Below, piece after piece: positions 1-9,547 of a DNA stretch of 64,000 nt. Position 1 is the stretch's first letter. The number at the start of each line of letters is the position of its first letter. The DNA comes from Pseudobdellovibrionaceae bacterium (GTDB lineage Bacteria; Bdellovibrionota; Bdellovibrionia; Bdellovibrionales; UBA1609), in contig JACKAN010000011.1 of NCBI GenBank assembly GCA_020635055.1, forward strand, positions 1 to 64,000. The letters run 5' to 3'. The position numbers and the translations under genes were made by a program. The notes under the pieces were generated by a model, which was given only the letters and a program-made list of their open reading frames with translations, did no database searches and was not told where the DNA came from.

Positions 1-2
1 GG

Positions 3-842
3 GTGGACACAACAATAGTCCCTTATTTAAACTCCAGTGGCAGGCCCATTAATTATGTAGCTATCCGCAATGATGTAACAGAAAAAAAACAAGCTGAAAA
101 ACTTTTGGATCAAGAGCGAGCAAGAGTGATTGAAGCTGAAAAAATGGCAACACTGGGTTTGTTGTCCTCTGGGATTGCCCATGAAATTGGCAATCCCCTT
201 GGAGCACTGAGAGGGCGTTTGGAAATGTTAGAAATGGCAGCTAAGGCTGATAAGCTGAATAAAGAAAAAATTATGGAAAATGTGAAGATTGGGATTAGTT
301 TAACAGATCGAATTGATCGTATTATAAAAGCTCTTAGGGCTTATTCTAGAGATGGCTCTAAAGACCCCAATTCCATCTTAGATGTAAGCTCATTGATTCA
401 AGATATTTTAGAATTAACTGCTGAGAAAAGCCGCAAAAAAAATATAGAAATTAAAAAGCTTGGATTCGATCTGCCAATAAAAATAGCTTGTCGTGAAACA
501 GAATTGGGGCAAGTGCTGGTTAATCTATTGAATAATGCTTATGACGCTGTTGCTGAATTAAATGAAAAATGGGTGGAAATAAAGGTGGAGGATGCCGATG
601 ATTGGCTTATCATTAGCGTGACAGATAGTGGATGCGGAATTCCAGAGGAAATTTCTAATAAAATTTTTGACCCCTTTTTTACTACAAAAGAAGTTGGCAA
701 AGGCACGGGATTGGGCTTGAGTATTTGTAAGACTATTATAGAATCTCATAAAGGTGAGTTTTTTATTGATAAAAAATCTAAAAACACTAAATTTGTAATC
801 AAACTGCCAAAGCGGCAAGAGCAGCATCAGGGGGCAAGATGA
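3..842 (+). CDS. Sensor histidine kinase, C-terminal part (cut by window start)
   Basis: The visible part starts in the C-terminal cap of a PAS domain and runs through a coiled linker into a HisKA domain. The phospho-acceptor is His60 of the fragment in the motif AHEIGNPL. The HATPase_c domain follows, with the N-box LVNLLNNAYDAV near residue 175, DSGCGIP near 209, DPFFTTK, and GKGTGLGL near 233. All catalytic motifs are present, so the kinase should be active. The GTG at position 3 is only the first in-frame start in the window; the true N-terminus lies upstream. The stop overlaps the next start by 4 bp (ATGA), which indicates translational coupling to the cytochrome-like lipoprotein. No response regulator is visible nearby. 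Confidence 0.93.
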   Translation: MDTTIVPYLNSSGRPINYVAIRNDVTEKKQAEKLLDQERARVIEAEKMATLGLLSSGIAHEIGNPLGALRGRLEMLEMAAKADKLNKEKIMENVKIGISLTDRIDRIIKALRAYSRDGSKDPNSILDVSSLIQDILELTAEKSRKKNIEIKKLGFDLPIKIACRETELGQVLVNLLNNAYDAVAELNEKWVEIKVEDADDWLIISVTDSGCGIPEEISNKIFDPFFTTKEVGKGTGLGLSICKTIIESHKGEFFIDKKSKNTKFVIKLPKRQEQHQGAR

Positions 843-1999
843 AACATCTCAGTCTAGCAGTATTATTAATATTAACTTTGGGTTGTTCCAACTCTAAAAA
901 GATGGAAAATGGTCAAAATTGGCCTGACAAAATGCAAAGACTAGCGCAAACTATGACCGATTTACTGCCATTTGTTTATAGTAGTAATAAATTTGAAGAT
1001 CCAGCGAATAAGGAAATTATTAAGTCAAAAATGAAAAATTTTGCAGAGGCTTCGCACAAGGTTCCGAAAGATAGAGCCACGGAATTGTTGGGCAAAGACC
1101 CATTGGTGACAATGAGCATAGAGGGGTTAGAGCGGGAAATCGATAGTGCCATATCCTCTTTTGACCGCGGAAATTATCGTTATTCCAGACATCTACTGAC
1201 TCACACCATGAATTATTGCTTTGCTTGTCATACTAGAACACAGTTTGGTCCCAAATATGATTATTGGGATTATAAAAACATAGATACCAGTGGTTTAAAT
1301 GTGATTCAAAAATCACAAATTATGGTGGCCACTCGTCAGTTTGATAAAGCCAAAGAAGTGTTGAAATCTAATTTGTTAACAGGAACAGAATCGAGCGAAA
1401 ACCCTTACTTTAAAGAACAAGCTATTAAGAATTACCTCTCTATAGTTGTAAAGGCAGAGCAATCGCCAGAAGAAGGTTATAAATTTGTTAAGGATTTAAT
1501 GGGAAAAGTCACTCTCCCAGTTTATTTGGCAAGAAATGTAGAAAGTTGGGAAAATTCATTTATGGATTGGCTGGCTGAAAAGAAAAAGGGTACTACTAAT
1601 TTGCTTAATAAAGCAAAATCACTCATAGAAAGTGCTGACATTGTACATACAGGGGCAGACAGCGACAGTAAATATGTGGATTATTTGCGTGCGAGCACTA
1701 TTTTACATGAAGAGTTGGCTAAAACTACAAATAAAAAAACCAGGGCCGAAGTGCTTTACTATCTAGGAATTGTCTATGGTATTTTAAGTGACTCTGGTTT
1801 TTGGGAATTGCCCGATGTTTATTTTGAATATTGCATACGTGAATTGCCAAATAGCAAATTGGCAAAAACATGTTTTTCTAAGTATGAACAAGATATTATT
1901 GTAGGTTACTCAGGAAGTGCAGGAACATTTATACCTAGTGATGAAAGAAAAAAATTAGCTGAACTTAAAGCTTTGGCTGGTTTTCCTACTCTAAAGTGA
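839..1999 (+). CDS. Lipoprotein with one c-type heme motif
   Basis: The 386-residue protein begins with a lipoprotein signal (hydrophobic stretch then LTLGC, Cys16), so it should be anchored in the envelope. A single CFACH motif at residues 127-131 fits covalent heme c binding; a preceding His-rich stretch (RHLLTHTM) could supply an axial ligand. The rest is helical and TPR-like in character, but I cannot assign a family. It sits second in a four-gene operon after a histidine kinase and before a universal stress protein. It could therefore serve as a redox or ligand sensor for the kinase, but this is inference from position only. Confidence 0.82.
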   Translation: MKHLSLAVLLILTLGCSNSKKMENGQNWPDKMQRLAQTMTDLLPFVYSSNKFEDPANKEIIKSKMKNFAEASHKVPKDRATELLGKDPLVTMSIEGLEREIDSAISSFDRGNYRYSRHLLTHTMNYCFACHTRTQFGPKYDYWDYKNIDTSGLNVIQKSQIMVATRQFDKAKEVLKSNLLTGTESSENPYFKEQAIKNYLSIVVKAEQSPEEGYKFVKDLMGKVTLPVYLARNVESWENSFMDWLAEKKKGTTNLLNKAKSLIESADIVHTGADSDSKYVDYLRASTILHEELAKTTNKKTRAEVLYYLGIVYGILSDSGFWELPDVYFEYCIRELPNSKLAKTCFSKYEQDIIVGYSGSAGTFIPSDERKKLAELKALAGFPTLK

Positions 2000-2003
2000 G
2001 GTC

Positions 2004-2942
2004 GTGATGGAAAAAGTAAAAGTAGTTTGGGCCTTTGACCCATATTCGGATACTCAAGACGCTTGGCAGGGAACTATAGGTTTGCTCGACCAACTCAAAG
2101 ATTCTAATCGAGAGTTAATTATTCACCCCATTTATGTTTTGGGGCAAGAAATGGTTCACTGGGTGGCAAATATTACCCCGCCCAAGCTAGACTTAGTTCA
2201 ACCTAAAATATTAGAGGTCATGACTGAAAAAATTAATTCTTTAAAAAGAAATGATATAGCCCAGCCCAAAGTTTTGATATCTGATGGCTTCAATTCAAGA
2301 GACGATATTGATACCTTTAGTGAAGAGTTAAAGAAAATCCAGCCAGATTTGGTGGTTTTAAATACTCATCAAAGAAAGGGGATGACTCGCTGGTTTATGG
2401 GAAGTTTTACGGAAAACTTTCTTTTAAAGTGTCAGTTCCCGGCCTTAGTTATACCGCCCAACATGAAATTATCTAAAAAAATAATTAAAACTTTGATTCC
2501 CAGTTCATTGAAAGACAAAGAAAAAGTTTTTTTCAATGAGTTTGTTTCTGGGAAAATGGGAATAAAAACAGATGTTATTTTGTACTCAAAAATATTTCAC
2601 CCCATTGATACTTTTGCATCTTCGGCGATTACAGCTTTAGGTGGGAGTTGGGTTTCTCTAGAAGCCTTTTCTCAAGAAGTGGTTGTTGATAGGTTAAAAA
2701 AAGGCGAAGAGTGGGGAGCCGAGGCAAAAAAACAGGGAGTCAGTGTAAAAGTAAAAGTGGATGACAGCCCTAAAGATTTTGCTGAGAATTTATTGCAAGT
2801 GGCACAAGAAGAAGATGTGCAATTGATTGCACTTCCCAGTTTTTCTGGAAAAACTGAAGCTGTGTTGCTGGGTAGTAACGCAAGGGAAATTGTTAGACAA
2901 AGCCCATTGCCTGTTCTTGTGAGGCATTATTCCAACTCATGA
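2004..2942 (+). CDS. Tandem universal stress protein (UspA-like)
   Basis: The 312-residue protein is built of two Usp-like halves. Each half ends in a recognisable nucleotide-binding-type segment: a glycine-containing loop (GMTRWFMGSFTENFL, about residues 130-145) followed by CQFPALVIPP, and SFSGKTEAVLLGSNAREIV followed by SPLPVLV near the C-terminus. The second half keeps the G-x9-GS spacing expected for ATP-binding Usp proteins; the first is less regular. The start is either GTG at 2004 or ATG at 2007; GAGG at 1998-2001 lies very close upstream. It is separated by 4 bp from the lipoprotein gene and overlaps the next gene by 4 bp, so it belongs to the same operon. Likely cytoplasmic; role unknown. 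Confidence 0.85.
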   Translation: MMEKVKVVWAFDPYSDTQDAWQGTIGLLDQLKDSNRELIIHPIYVLGQEMVHWVANITPPKLDLVQPKILEVMTEKINSLKRNDIAQPKVLISDGFNSRDDIDTFSEELKKIQPDLVVLNTHQRKGMTRWFMGSFTENFLLKCQFPALVIPPNMKLSKKIIKTLIPSSLKDKEKVFFNEFVSGKMGIKTDVILYSKIFHPIDTFASSAITALGGSWVSLEAFSQEVVVDRLKKGEEWGAEAKKQGVSVKVKVDDSPKDFAENLLQVAQEEDVQLIALPSFSGKTEAVLLGSNAREIVRQSPLPVLVRHYSNS

Positions 2943-3538
2943 AAATAGTTCTCACAGGGGGGCCTTCGGCCGGCAAAACAACTTTGGCAACAAGTTTAGT
3001 TAAGCACTATTCTCATTCTGTAATTGTTGTTCCAGAATCGGCAAGCATTCTTTATCGTGGAGGTTTTCCAAGAATAAGCAAAGGCTTGTCGAGACTTTGC
3101 CAACAAAGAGCGATTTTTAAAGTCCAAAAAGAATTAGAAAATGTATTTGAGCTAGAAAATCCGGAAAAGACTCTAATTTGTGATCGTGGAACCTTAGATG
3201 GCTTGGCCTACTGGCCAGAATCGGAAGAGCTATTTTTTGATCAAAATGGAACCAATTTGCAAGATGAGTTGGTTCGCTATGATGTGGTTATTCATTTAGA
3301 AGTGGCCAGACAAAAAGATTACAACAGTGATCACTCTGATATTAGAGTGGAATCCTATGAAAAAGCACTATTGATAGATGCTGAAATTAAAAAAGCTTGG
3401 GAAGCACATCCTCGGCGTTACATTATAAAAAGCAATCACGACAGAGATTTTATTGATAGACTCAAGGTGGCTCACCATCTAGTCGATCAACTTTTAAAAG
3501 CTAAAGACCTAAGTGGTTTTAAGGGTGAAATTCTTTAA
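2939..3538 (+). CDS. P-loop NTPase of the AAA_28 type
   Basis: The 199-residue protein opens with a Walker A loop GGPSAGKT at residues 7-14, followed by VVPESASIL and a CDRGTLDGLAYW segment near residue 80. This arrangement resembles the AAA_28 / nucleoside-kinase-like NTPases, which bind a nucleotide and often phosphorylate a small molecule. The substrate is not evident. The ATG overlaps the stop of the Usp gene (ATGA), making it the last gene of the kinase/cytochrome/Usp operon. It converges on, and overlaps by 4 bp, the glycerate-kinase-like gene on the other strand. Confidence 0.82.
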   Translation: MKIVLTGGPSAGKTTLATSLVKHYSHSVIVVPESASILYRGGFPRISKGLSRLCQQRAIFKVQKELENVFELENPEKTLICDRGTLDGLAYWPESEELFFDQNGTNLQDELVRYDVVIHLEVARQKDYNSDHSDIRVESYEKALLIDAEIKKAWEAHPRRYIIKSNHDRDFIDRLKVAHHLVDQLLKAKDLSGFKGEIL

Positions 3539-4341
3539 TCAATAGCTTGGCGTTCACGATTTATTGTAAATTCTAAAAAGGGAATTTTAAAGTCTTTTGA
3601 ATGTAAACTGTCGGAATATCTTTTGTATGCAGGTAAAAACAGTTTTGCATATTCCATAACTTCGCTATCACTCATGCCGGATTTACCTTGAGATCTCATA
3701 TTTTGTTCGGCTTCTAAGCGCCAAGATAAAACAAAATTGGAATCTTGAGCTTTTAGGTAAATAAAACTATTTAGTTCTTTAAACCATGAATGGTAGTTTT
3801 CAAGAAAGTTGTCCAGGATTTGCCAATGGACGTGGTCTGATAATTCAGAAGCAGAAGTAGAAATTGAAGGAGGTAGAAAACCTAGCAACCAACCCTCTAA
3901 CAGAACTATTTTAATAGGGCCTTGAATGAGTTCCCAATTTTCTTCTGGGTAGCGGTCGCCCTTTCCCATAAAAGCCGATTTGTTGTATCTGGGTATAATT
4001 ATAGATCCGTCTTTTAAATTTTTAATTTTTTTAAGGATTTCTGTTCCTAGAGTTAAATCATGAGTTCCGGGATAGCCCCTCTGTTGTAAGTAGGGGTTTT
4101 CGGGATATTTTTTTGCAAGTTTTAATTGGTTCTCATGGGTTAGATAAAAATCATCAATAGAGATAGCTAAAGAGGGCAGCCCTCTGTTTTTGAAATTTTT
4201 AACTAGATGATTACATAGAGTTGTTTTTCCAGCTCCCTGAGGGGCATTGATTCCTACAAAAAAACATTCTTTATTGCTTTCTTTATATTGATCGAGTATC
4301 CAATGTTCTATTTTATTATAAAAATCTAATGTCCTAGTCAT
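3535..4341 (-). CDS. D-glycerate 3-kinase-like P-loop kinase
   Basis: The protein has the Walker A motif NAPQGAGKTT near its N-terminus and the family segments SIDDFYLTHENQ, RGYPGTHDL, IPRYNKSAFMGKGDR and LLEGWLLGF. These are typical of the plant/yeast GLYK-Tda10 group related to phosphoribulokinase, which phosphorylates D-glycerate or an unknown small molecule with ATP. I take the ATG at 4341 as the start. The longer reading from 4377 would overlap the start of the divergent marC-like gene at 4356 and adds residues with no family similarity. Cytoplasmic, probably soluble. Confidence 0.83.
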   Translation of the reverse strand: MTRTLDFYNKIEHWILDQYKESNKECFFVGINAPQGAGKTTLCNHLVKNFKNRGLPSLAISIDDFYLTHENQLKLAKKYPENPYLQQRGYPGTHDLTLGTEILKKIKNLKDGSIIIPRYNKSAFMGKGDRYPEENWELIQGPIKIVLLEGWLLGFLPPSISTSASELSDHVHWQILDNFLENYHSWFKELNSFIYLKAQDSNFVLSWRLEAEQNMRSQGKSGMSDSEVMEYAKLFLPAYKRYSDSLHSKDFKIPFLEFTINRERQAID

Positions 4342-4355
4342 AGGGAGTAAATTAC

Positions 4356-4979
4356 ATGAGTTTCTTTTTGTTGTCATTCACCTCGATTTTTACATTAATG
4401 AACCCATTTGGTTTAGTACCTGTGTTTATAGCGATGACTAAAGATATGGAGAAAAATCAAATTCGAAGAATTGCCACGCGCACTTGTTTTACTGCCGCCA
4501 TATGTTTAATTTTTTTTGCACTTTCAGGTAATTTTTTATTTTCTTTTTTTAATATTTCCATAAATAGTTTGCGCGTGGTGGGTGGAATTCTGTTTTTAAT
4601 TATGGGCTACGATATGTTGCAGGCTCGAATTGCACGTTTAAAAGACCATGAACCTGAAGAAATTATTTCCTTAGGAGAAAATGCAGCCATAACACCACTG
4701 GCTATTCCTATGCTATCTGGTCCTGGAACGATCACGGCCGTAATTGTAATTATGAAAGATGCCGAGGGTGTTTTAATGCAGGGTAACGTTATTTTGTCTA
4801 TAGTATTATCCTGTCTACTTTCCTTTATTATTTTAAATTTAAGTAGAAAAATCACTTCTTTGATTGGAGAAACGGGCAATAAGGTTTTCCTAAGGCTTAT
4901 GGGGCTTATAGTCATGATGACGGCGGTGGAATTTTTTTTCGCTGGTGTGAAACCTTTTGTCCAAAACATTCTCAAGTGA
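4356..4979 (+). CDS. MarC/NAAT-family inner-membrane protein
   Basis: The 207-residue protein has about six hydrophobic segments and the family features NPFGLVPVFIAMT at the N-terminus and AIPMLSGPGTITAVIV in the middle, which identify the MarC group. Members are integral inner-membrane proteins of poorly known function; some were proposed to carry small neutral amino acids. The ATG at 4356 follows GGGAG at 4343-4347. The gene is divergent from the kinase gene with only about 14 bp between starts, so the two promoters must overlap the opposite coding region. The acyl-CoA dehydrogenase gene follows 27 bp downstream and may be co-transcribed. Confidence 0.88.
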   Translation: MSFFLLSFTSIFTLMNPFGLVPVFIAMTKDMEKNQIRRIATRTCFTAAICLIFFALSGNFLFSFFNISINSLRVVGGILFLIMGYDMLQARIARLKDHEPEEIISLGENAAITPLAIPMLSGPGTITAVIVIMKDAEGVLMQGNVILSIVLSCLLSFIILNLSRKITSLIGETGNKVFLRLMGLIVMMTAVEFFFAGVKPFVQNILK

Positions 4980-5006
4980 TAGCCTTCTTGCCAAGGAGAA
5001 TTACTT

Positions 5007-6194
5007 ATGAATTGGCAAGAATTAGATTTATTTAATCCCACTGACGAACACTTGATGTTGCGACAAACAGTTAAGGAATTTACTCAACAAGAAGTAGAAC
5101 CTCAGGCTGAAAAATTTGATCGAGATGAAAAATTTAATTTACCTCTTTTTAGAAAATTGGGCGAGTTGGGGCTTTTGGGTATAACTGTTGGCGAAGACTA
5201 TGGTGGCTCCAACATGGACCCTATAGCTGCTGTTATTGCCCATGAAGAACTGTCGGCAGCGGACCCCGGTTTTTGTTTGGCCTATTTGGCTCATTCTATG
5301 CTTTGTGTGAATAATTTATCAGTGAATGGCAACGAGGAACAAAAACAAAAATATCTTCCTGGTTTGTGTTCTGGGGAGCTTGTGGGTTGCATGGCTATGT
5401 CGGAACCTCATGTCGGCACGGATGTTTTAGGAATGAAAACCACTGCACAAAAAAAAGGTGACCATTATGTATTAAACGGAAGAAAAATGTGGATTACCAA
5501 TGGTTCGTTGGATGAGGATAAAACTCCCGCGGATTGTGTCTTAGTTTATTCTGTTACAGGTGAAGCCAATGGGCGAGCTCAGATTTCTACATTTTTTGTG
5601 GATAAAAATTGTGATGGCTACAGTGTTGGACAGAAAATATATGGAAAAACAGGAATGAGGGCATCTAATACGGCGGAGTTAGTTTTTGATAACTGCAAAG
5701 TTTCTTCTCAGGCCCTTATTGGTAAAGAGGGTGATTCACTCATTCATATGATGAGAAATTTAGAGTTAGAGAGACTCACTTTAGCCGCTATGAGCTTAGG
5801 TATAGCAAGAAGGTCCATAGAAATAATGAATCGCTATGCCAGTGAGCGAGAGGCGTTTGGTCGCCCCTTGTCTTACTTTGGACAAATTCAAAAATACATT
5901 GGTGATAGTTATGCAGAATATATGGCGGCTAAAACTTATGTTTACGATGTAGCTAGAAAAATGAAAGTTCATAGTGGTGGACAAAGATTAGATTCCGATG
6001 GAGTTAAGTTGGTAGCATCGACGATGGGTAAAAACGTGGCGGACAGGGCTATGCAAGTTTTAGGTGGTTATGGTTATGTCTCTGAATATATTGTTGAGCG
6101 ATTATGGCGTGATGCTAAATTATTAGAAATTGGTGGTGGCACCATTGAGGCCCATCAAAAAAATATCACCAAAGATTTAGCGGGACAGCTTTAA
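5007..6194 (+). CDS. Acyl-CoA dehydrogenase, isovaleryl-CoA type
   Basis: The 395-residue flavoprotein has the usual length and order: N-terminal helical domain, the FAD-binding strand with CMAMSEPHVGTDVLGM near residue 130 and WITNG at 162-166, and the C-terminal helical domain with GGYGY and IEAHQKN. The usual catalytic Glu of the short/medium-chain enzymes (YEGT) is replaced here by GGGT. A Glu sits instead in LELERL at about residue 255, the helix-G position used by isovaleryl-CoA dehydrogenase. I therefore expect a branched-chain acyl-CoA substrate and oxidation to the enoyl-CoA with electrons passed to ETF. A short inverted repeat (CGGGAC/GTCCCG, 6181-6205) covers the stop codon and could act as a weak terminator. 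Confidence 0.93.
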   Translation: MNWQELDLFNPTDEHLMLRQTVKEFTQQEVEPQAEKFDRDEKFNLPLFRKLGELGLLGITVGEDYGGSNMDPIAAVIAHEELSAADPGFCLAYLAHSMLCVNNLSVNGNEEQKQKYLPGLCSGELVGCMAMSEPHVGTDVLGMKTTAQKKGDHYVLNGRKMWITNGSLDEDKTPADCVLVYSVTGEANGRAQISTFFVDKNCDGYSVGQKIYGKTGMRASNTAELVFDNCKVSSQALIGKEGDSLIHMMRNLELERLTLAAMSLGIARRSIEIMNRYASEREAFGRPLSYFGQIQKYIGDSYAEYMAAKTYVYDVARKMKVHSGGQRLDSDGVKLVASTMGKNVADRAMQVLGGYGYVSEYIVERLWRDAKLLEIGGGTIEAHQKNITKDLAGQL

Positions 6195-6413
6195 AGACAG
6201 TCCCGCATTAAAGTTTTATAATCCTCTGAACTCCTGAACTCCTGAACTTCAGATAAAGTGAAATTATATTTTCTATAAGATCATATGTGATCGCAATATA
6301 AAATATGTAATAGATACTTCTAAAATGAAGCTCTAAGTAAATATACTTGAAATTGTTATTGAAAGCCTCTATGGGGTGTATTTTATGTGGTTATTGTATT
6401 TAAGAGGAGAAAT

Positions 6414-9380
6414 GTGGGTTTAAAAAGTGCTTCGATTAAGCTTTCTTTAATATTTTATATTGTTTTTTTAATTTCTTCGACATTTTCTTTTGCCGGTCCA
6501 TCCACAACAATAGTGATTTCTGAGGAGGCTTATCAAGTTAGCGACAATAAGTTCGACAGTGATGATATCAAAATCAAAGAAGCCCGCAATAAATTTACTG
6601 ATATTAAAGATAGAAAATTTTATATGATCTCACATGAAAAGAATGACCCGATTTTTATTCATCTTATTTTCGAGAATGTCATAATGACAAGTCATAAGTG
6701 GAGGGACGCAGAGACTTACAGTTCGAATTTGAAAAGTTATCAAGAGCGTTTCCCAGGTGTTTTAAGAGATCATCTCGAGGAAGTGCTTTCTAGATACCCC
6801 CATGAAATTGTTAACAAAGAAAATGCTCAAATAGTCACAATCCAGAAAGGTATTGAGTTTTGGATAGATCTCATAAATCATCAGGATCTAGAGCGAAGGG
6901 CAGCAGGATTAATTTTTTTATCAAGACATTTTACAGAGGAATATTTCGGTTTAGCAGGGAGTTTAGCTAAAGCTTTAACAGATCAATACTTAAGACTGAC
7001 TCGGATTATTAAGGAAGATACATTTACTGAATCAGAGTGGAAATCTATTGTAAGTCTAATTCAAACTAGAAATTATTCGATTTCTAAACACGGCAAATAT
7101 TTACTAATTGGATCTGGTCAGAGTTTTTTTTTAACAAATGAAATATTTAATGAAGCAGATAGATTAAATGATCCATTGCAACTCGAGCGTTTTCAACGTA
7201 TCGCAGATTTCCTAGCTGCAAAAGGAGTAAATATAGACATAGGGGAGCATCAAGGTGCAGCGGCCTACTTTTCGCCAAATGCAAATAAAATTGCTTATGT
7301 GATGCCAAGCCGTGGAGATCTGGACACATTCACACATGAGGGAACACATGCAAGATTTCAAAGCTTTTTAGATACTTTGGAAAAATGGATAGAAAAAAAG
7401 AGCTTTGCTATCCCTTATGAAATAGATGGGCCTAAGTTTTCGTTTCTGTCTGACTTTGGTGGATATATGAACTTGTTAAATGAGCTTAACTCTTGGCGGG
7501 TGGGAACATCATTTTCAAACTTAATGTCGGATCAAGAAATTCTTAAAAAATTAAAGGACTCCTATGGTCGGCAAGCGGGTCAAGCCGCTGCAAAAACATT
7601 TGAGCAACTTTGGCCCTTGTCTCGTGTGAATAAAAAAACTGTTCCTTCTTTAATCCTGGGGTCCATTAAATCTTTGAATAGTATGTCAAAGAATGAACTT
7701 TTGGACTACGGATTGATGGCTATGAATGAGAAAAATGAAATTAAACAAATTAGTTATTTGAGAAGGGTAAACCTTAGATATAATTCAAGCAAAATTCCAC
7801 AGAGCATTCGAAGGATTGTTTTTGATTTACAAAAAGTCGGTGAAACCAAAGAGGTACAAGATTTTGCTTCTCGAATTCTTGAGGCTTCATTAAAGGTTGT
7901 GGAAAGCTCAATGCACTCTACCATGGAACAGTATAAGTCTTATATTGAGTATTCAAAAAAAGCTAAGGAATGGATTGAAACTTTGAAAAATGAAAAGATA
8001 AGAGTGATTCCGTTGGATTATGGATATGAACTTAATCTTATGCTTTTCTTTGCGGCAAAAACAAATGCTAAAGACTATTCTAGCTTGATTTCCGAATTAA
8101 TTATTAAGTTTGGCAATGATAAACTTATATCAAATGAGGATGGAAGAAATATATTTGAAACTATTTTAAAAGTTGAAGGAGGCTCCTTTGAAGCTAAGCT
8201 AATGAGTCACCTTAATTCATTAAATGAAAAAGGATTTGATTTTTTATGGAGCGAATTTTTAAAAAAGCCTAGTTATGATATTAAAAATCTTTTGATTGAG
8301 CATCATTTAGAGAAGTTTACGGTACAGCATATACAGGATTTAATATCTATTAACTTGGATAAGCAGCAGAGTTCAAGTCATCAAAATTACGCCTTGGGCT
8401 TGTTGGAGAATATATTTGAGTATTTAGACTTTTCTGTGATCTATGAAGAATTTGAATACTCAGATGTAAATCAAATGCAAATGGCAGACAATAAACGGAA
8501 GAATCGCCCGCTGGATACCCAATTAAAATTTAAAAGAATCCCTAAAAAAGACCATTGGCTTTTTGATTCTGAAACTGACATCTTGTTGGCGAGTAAAATG
8601 TTTGATGGCAAACCAGGAATCTATCGGTTGCCAATGGTTAACTTTGTATCTAAATACACCTATCCTGAAGAGCTTCCAATTTTGAGAGATAAAATCATTC
8701 GTATTGTTACGGCTGATGGGGCAAGCCTTAATGATAACAATTATTGGGTGGCTAGAATATTTCTGGTGCCACAGGAAAACAATTTTTTTGAAACACATAT
8801 TGCTTGGGGGGAGGCAGTAGCTAAGGCTATATTGGATGATGAGACACCCAATGTTACTGCCCTAGAGTTTGTCTCAGAATTTTATAGATTGGCAGTCAGC
8901 AAAACACTTCCAGACAGTGCATTATTTTTATTATCTAAATATCAACTGGATAGGCGTGTGCGTATAAAAGTTAGGGGTGAAATGAGAAAGGCATCTCTTT
9001 ATCAAAAAAAATTACTTAAAAGATCTGGATATATTCTATGGCAGTTGTTAGGTCATGAAGACACTAAAGTTAGAAGAGCTGCTCGTTATGCTATTGCGAG
9101 TCACCCAGCCTTTTTGCTTGAAGTGCAAGATAAGATTTTACAGTCTTTAAAAGCTAAAAGATCTAAATTTCGCTTTGAAGCCTTACAGCTCATATCTTTA
9201 ACAAAACCGGGATTTCTATATAAAGTGGATAGATATATAGAAAGTGAATCTTTTAAACTAAAGTCGGGTGAGTCGGAGTTTCTGGAGCTAAGGCAATCTC
9301 CTGAAGAGTGGTTTTCTAAACAAAAATTTGAGTCTAATGGGGCAAGTCTATCATTATGTGAGAAGTCCTTAGTGCATTAG
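6414..9380 (+). CDS. Large secreted protein with HExxH motif and helical repeats
   Basis: I place the start at GTG 6414 because AAGAGGAG lies just upstream (6402-6409) and the reading then begins with a clean signal peptide: MGLKSASIK, a hydrophobic core, then FSFA and cleavage before GPST. The longer reading from GTG 6387 adds nine residues and has no good binding site. Near residue 308 of the mature-style numbering the sequence reads THEGTHARF, a zincin HExxH motif; a third zinc ligand is not obvious. The C-terminal third (GHEDTKVRRAARYAIASH and similar blocks) looks like HEAT-type helical repeats. About 990 residues; no close family recognised. It stands alone with long flanking intergenic DNA. 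Confidence 0.75.
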   Translation: MGLKSASIKLSLIFYIVFLISSTFSFAGPSTTIVISEEAYQVSDNKFDSDDIKIKEARNKFTDIKDRKFYMISHEKNDPIFIHLIFENVIMTSHKWRDAETYSSNLKSYQERFPGVLRDHLEEVLSRYPHEIVNKENAQIVTIQKGIEFWIDLINHQDLERRAAGLIFLSRHFTEEYFGLAGSLAKALTDQYLRLTRIIKEDTFTESEWKSIVSLIQTRNYSISKHGKYLLIGSGQSFFLTNEIFNEADRLNDPLQLERFQRIADFLAAKGVNIDIGEHQGAAAYFSPNANKIAYVMPSRGDLDTFTHEGTHARFQSFLDTLEKWIEKKSFAIPYEIDGPKFSFLSDFGGYMNLLNELNSWRVGTSFSNLMSDQEILKKLKDSYGRQAGQAAAKTFEQLWPLSRVNKKTVPSLILGSIKSLNSMSKNELLDYGLMAMNEKNEIKQISYLRRVNLRYNSSKIPQSIRRIVFDLQKVGETKEVQDFASRILEASLKVVESSMHSTMEQYKSYIEYSKKAKEWIETLKNEKIRVIPLDYGYELNLMLFFAAKTNAKDYSSLISELIIKFGNDKLISNEDGRNIFETILKVEGGSFEAKLMSHLNSLNEKGFDFLWSEFLKKPSYDIKNLLIEHHLEKFTVQHIQDLISINLDKQQSSSHQNYALGLLENIFEYLDFSVIYEEFEYSDVNQMQMADNKRKNRPLDTQLKFKRIPKKDHWLFDSETDILLASKMFDGKPGIYRLPMVNFVSKYTYPEELPILRDKIIRIVTADGASLNDNNYWVARIFLVPQENNFFETHIAWGEAVAKAILDDETPNVTALEFVSEFYRLAVSKTLPDSALFLLSKYQLDRRVRIKVRGEMRKASLYQKKLLKRSGYILWQLLGHEDTKVRRAARYAIASHPAFLLEVQDKILQSLKAKRSKFRFEALQLISLTKPGFLYKVDRYIESESFKLKSGESEFLELRQSPEEWFSKQKFESNGASLSLCEKSLVH

Positions 9381-9458
9381 GAACATGTTTTAATACTTAT
9401 TTTAACTCAATATTTTATTTGCGTAAATCAAATTTTGTGTTGCGACTTTTGTGCCTTT

Positions 9459-9492
9459 TTGAGACGAGAAATCTCAATGTAACACATATAAT
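9459..9492 (+). promoter_or_regulatory. Candidate promoter with inverted-repeat operator
   Basis: A perfect 6-bp inverted repeat TTGAGA-N7-TCTCAA (9459-9477) lies just upstream of a consensus -10 hexamer TATAAT (9487-9492). It precedes the first prepilin-like gene. The left arm also resembles a -35 box, but its spacing to the -10 (22 bp) is too long, so I read the repeat as a possible regulator site rather than as the -35. Confidence 0.4.
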
Positions 9493-9547
9493 TTAATACA
9501 TTTAAAATATGTTGAGTTATTTATTTTTATTAGACTATCATGTAATT

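Noticed and set aside
6226..6249. Three tandem copies of CTGAACTC
   Set aside because: Only 24 bp, no gene or structure attached; likely chance slippage in spacer.
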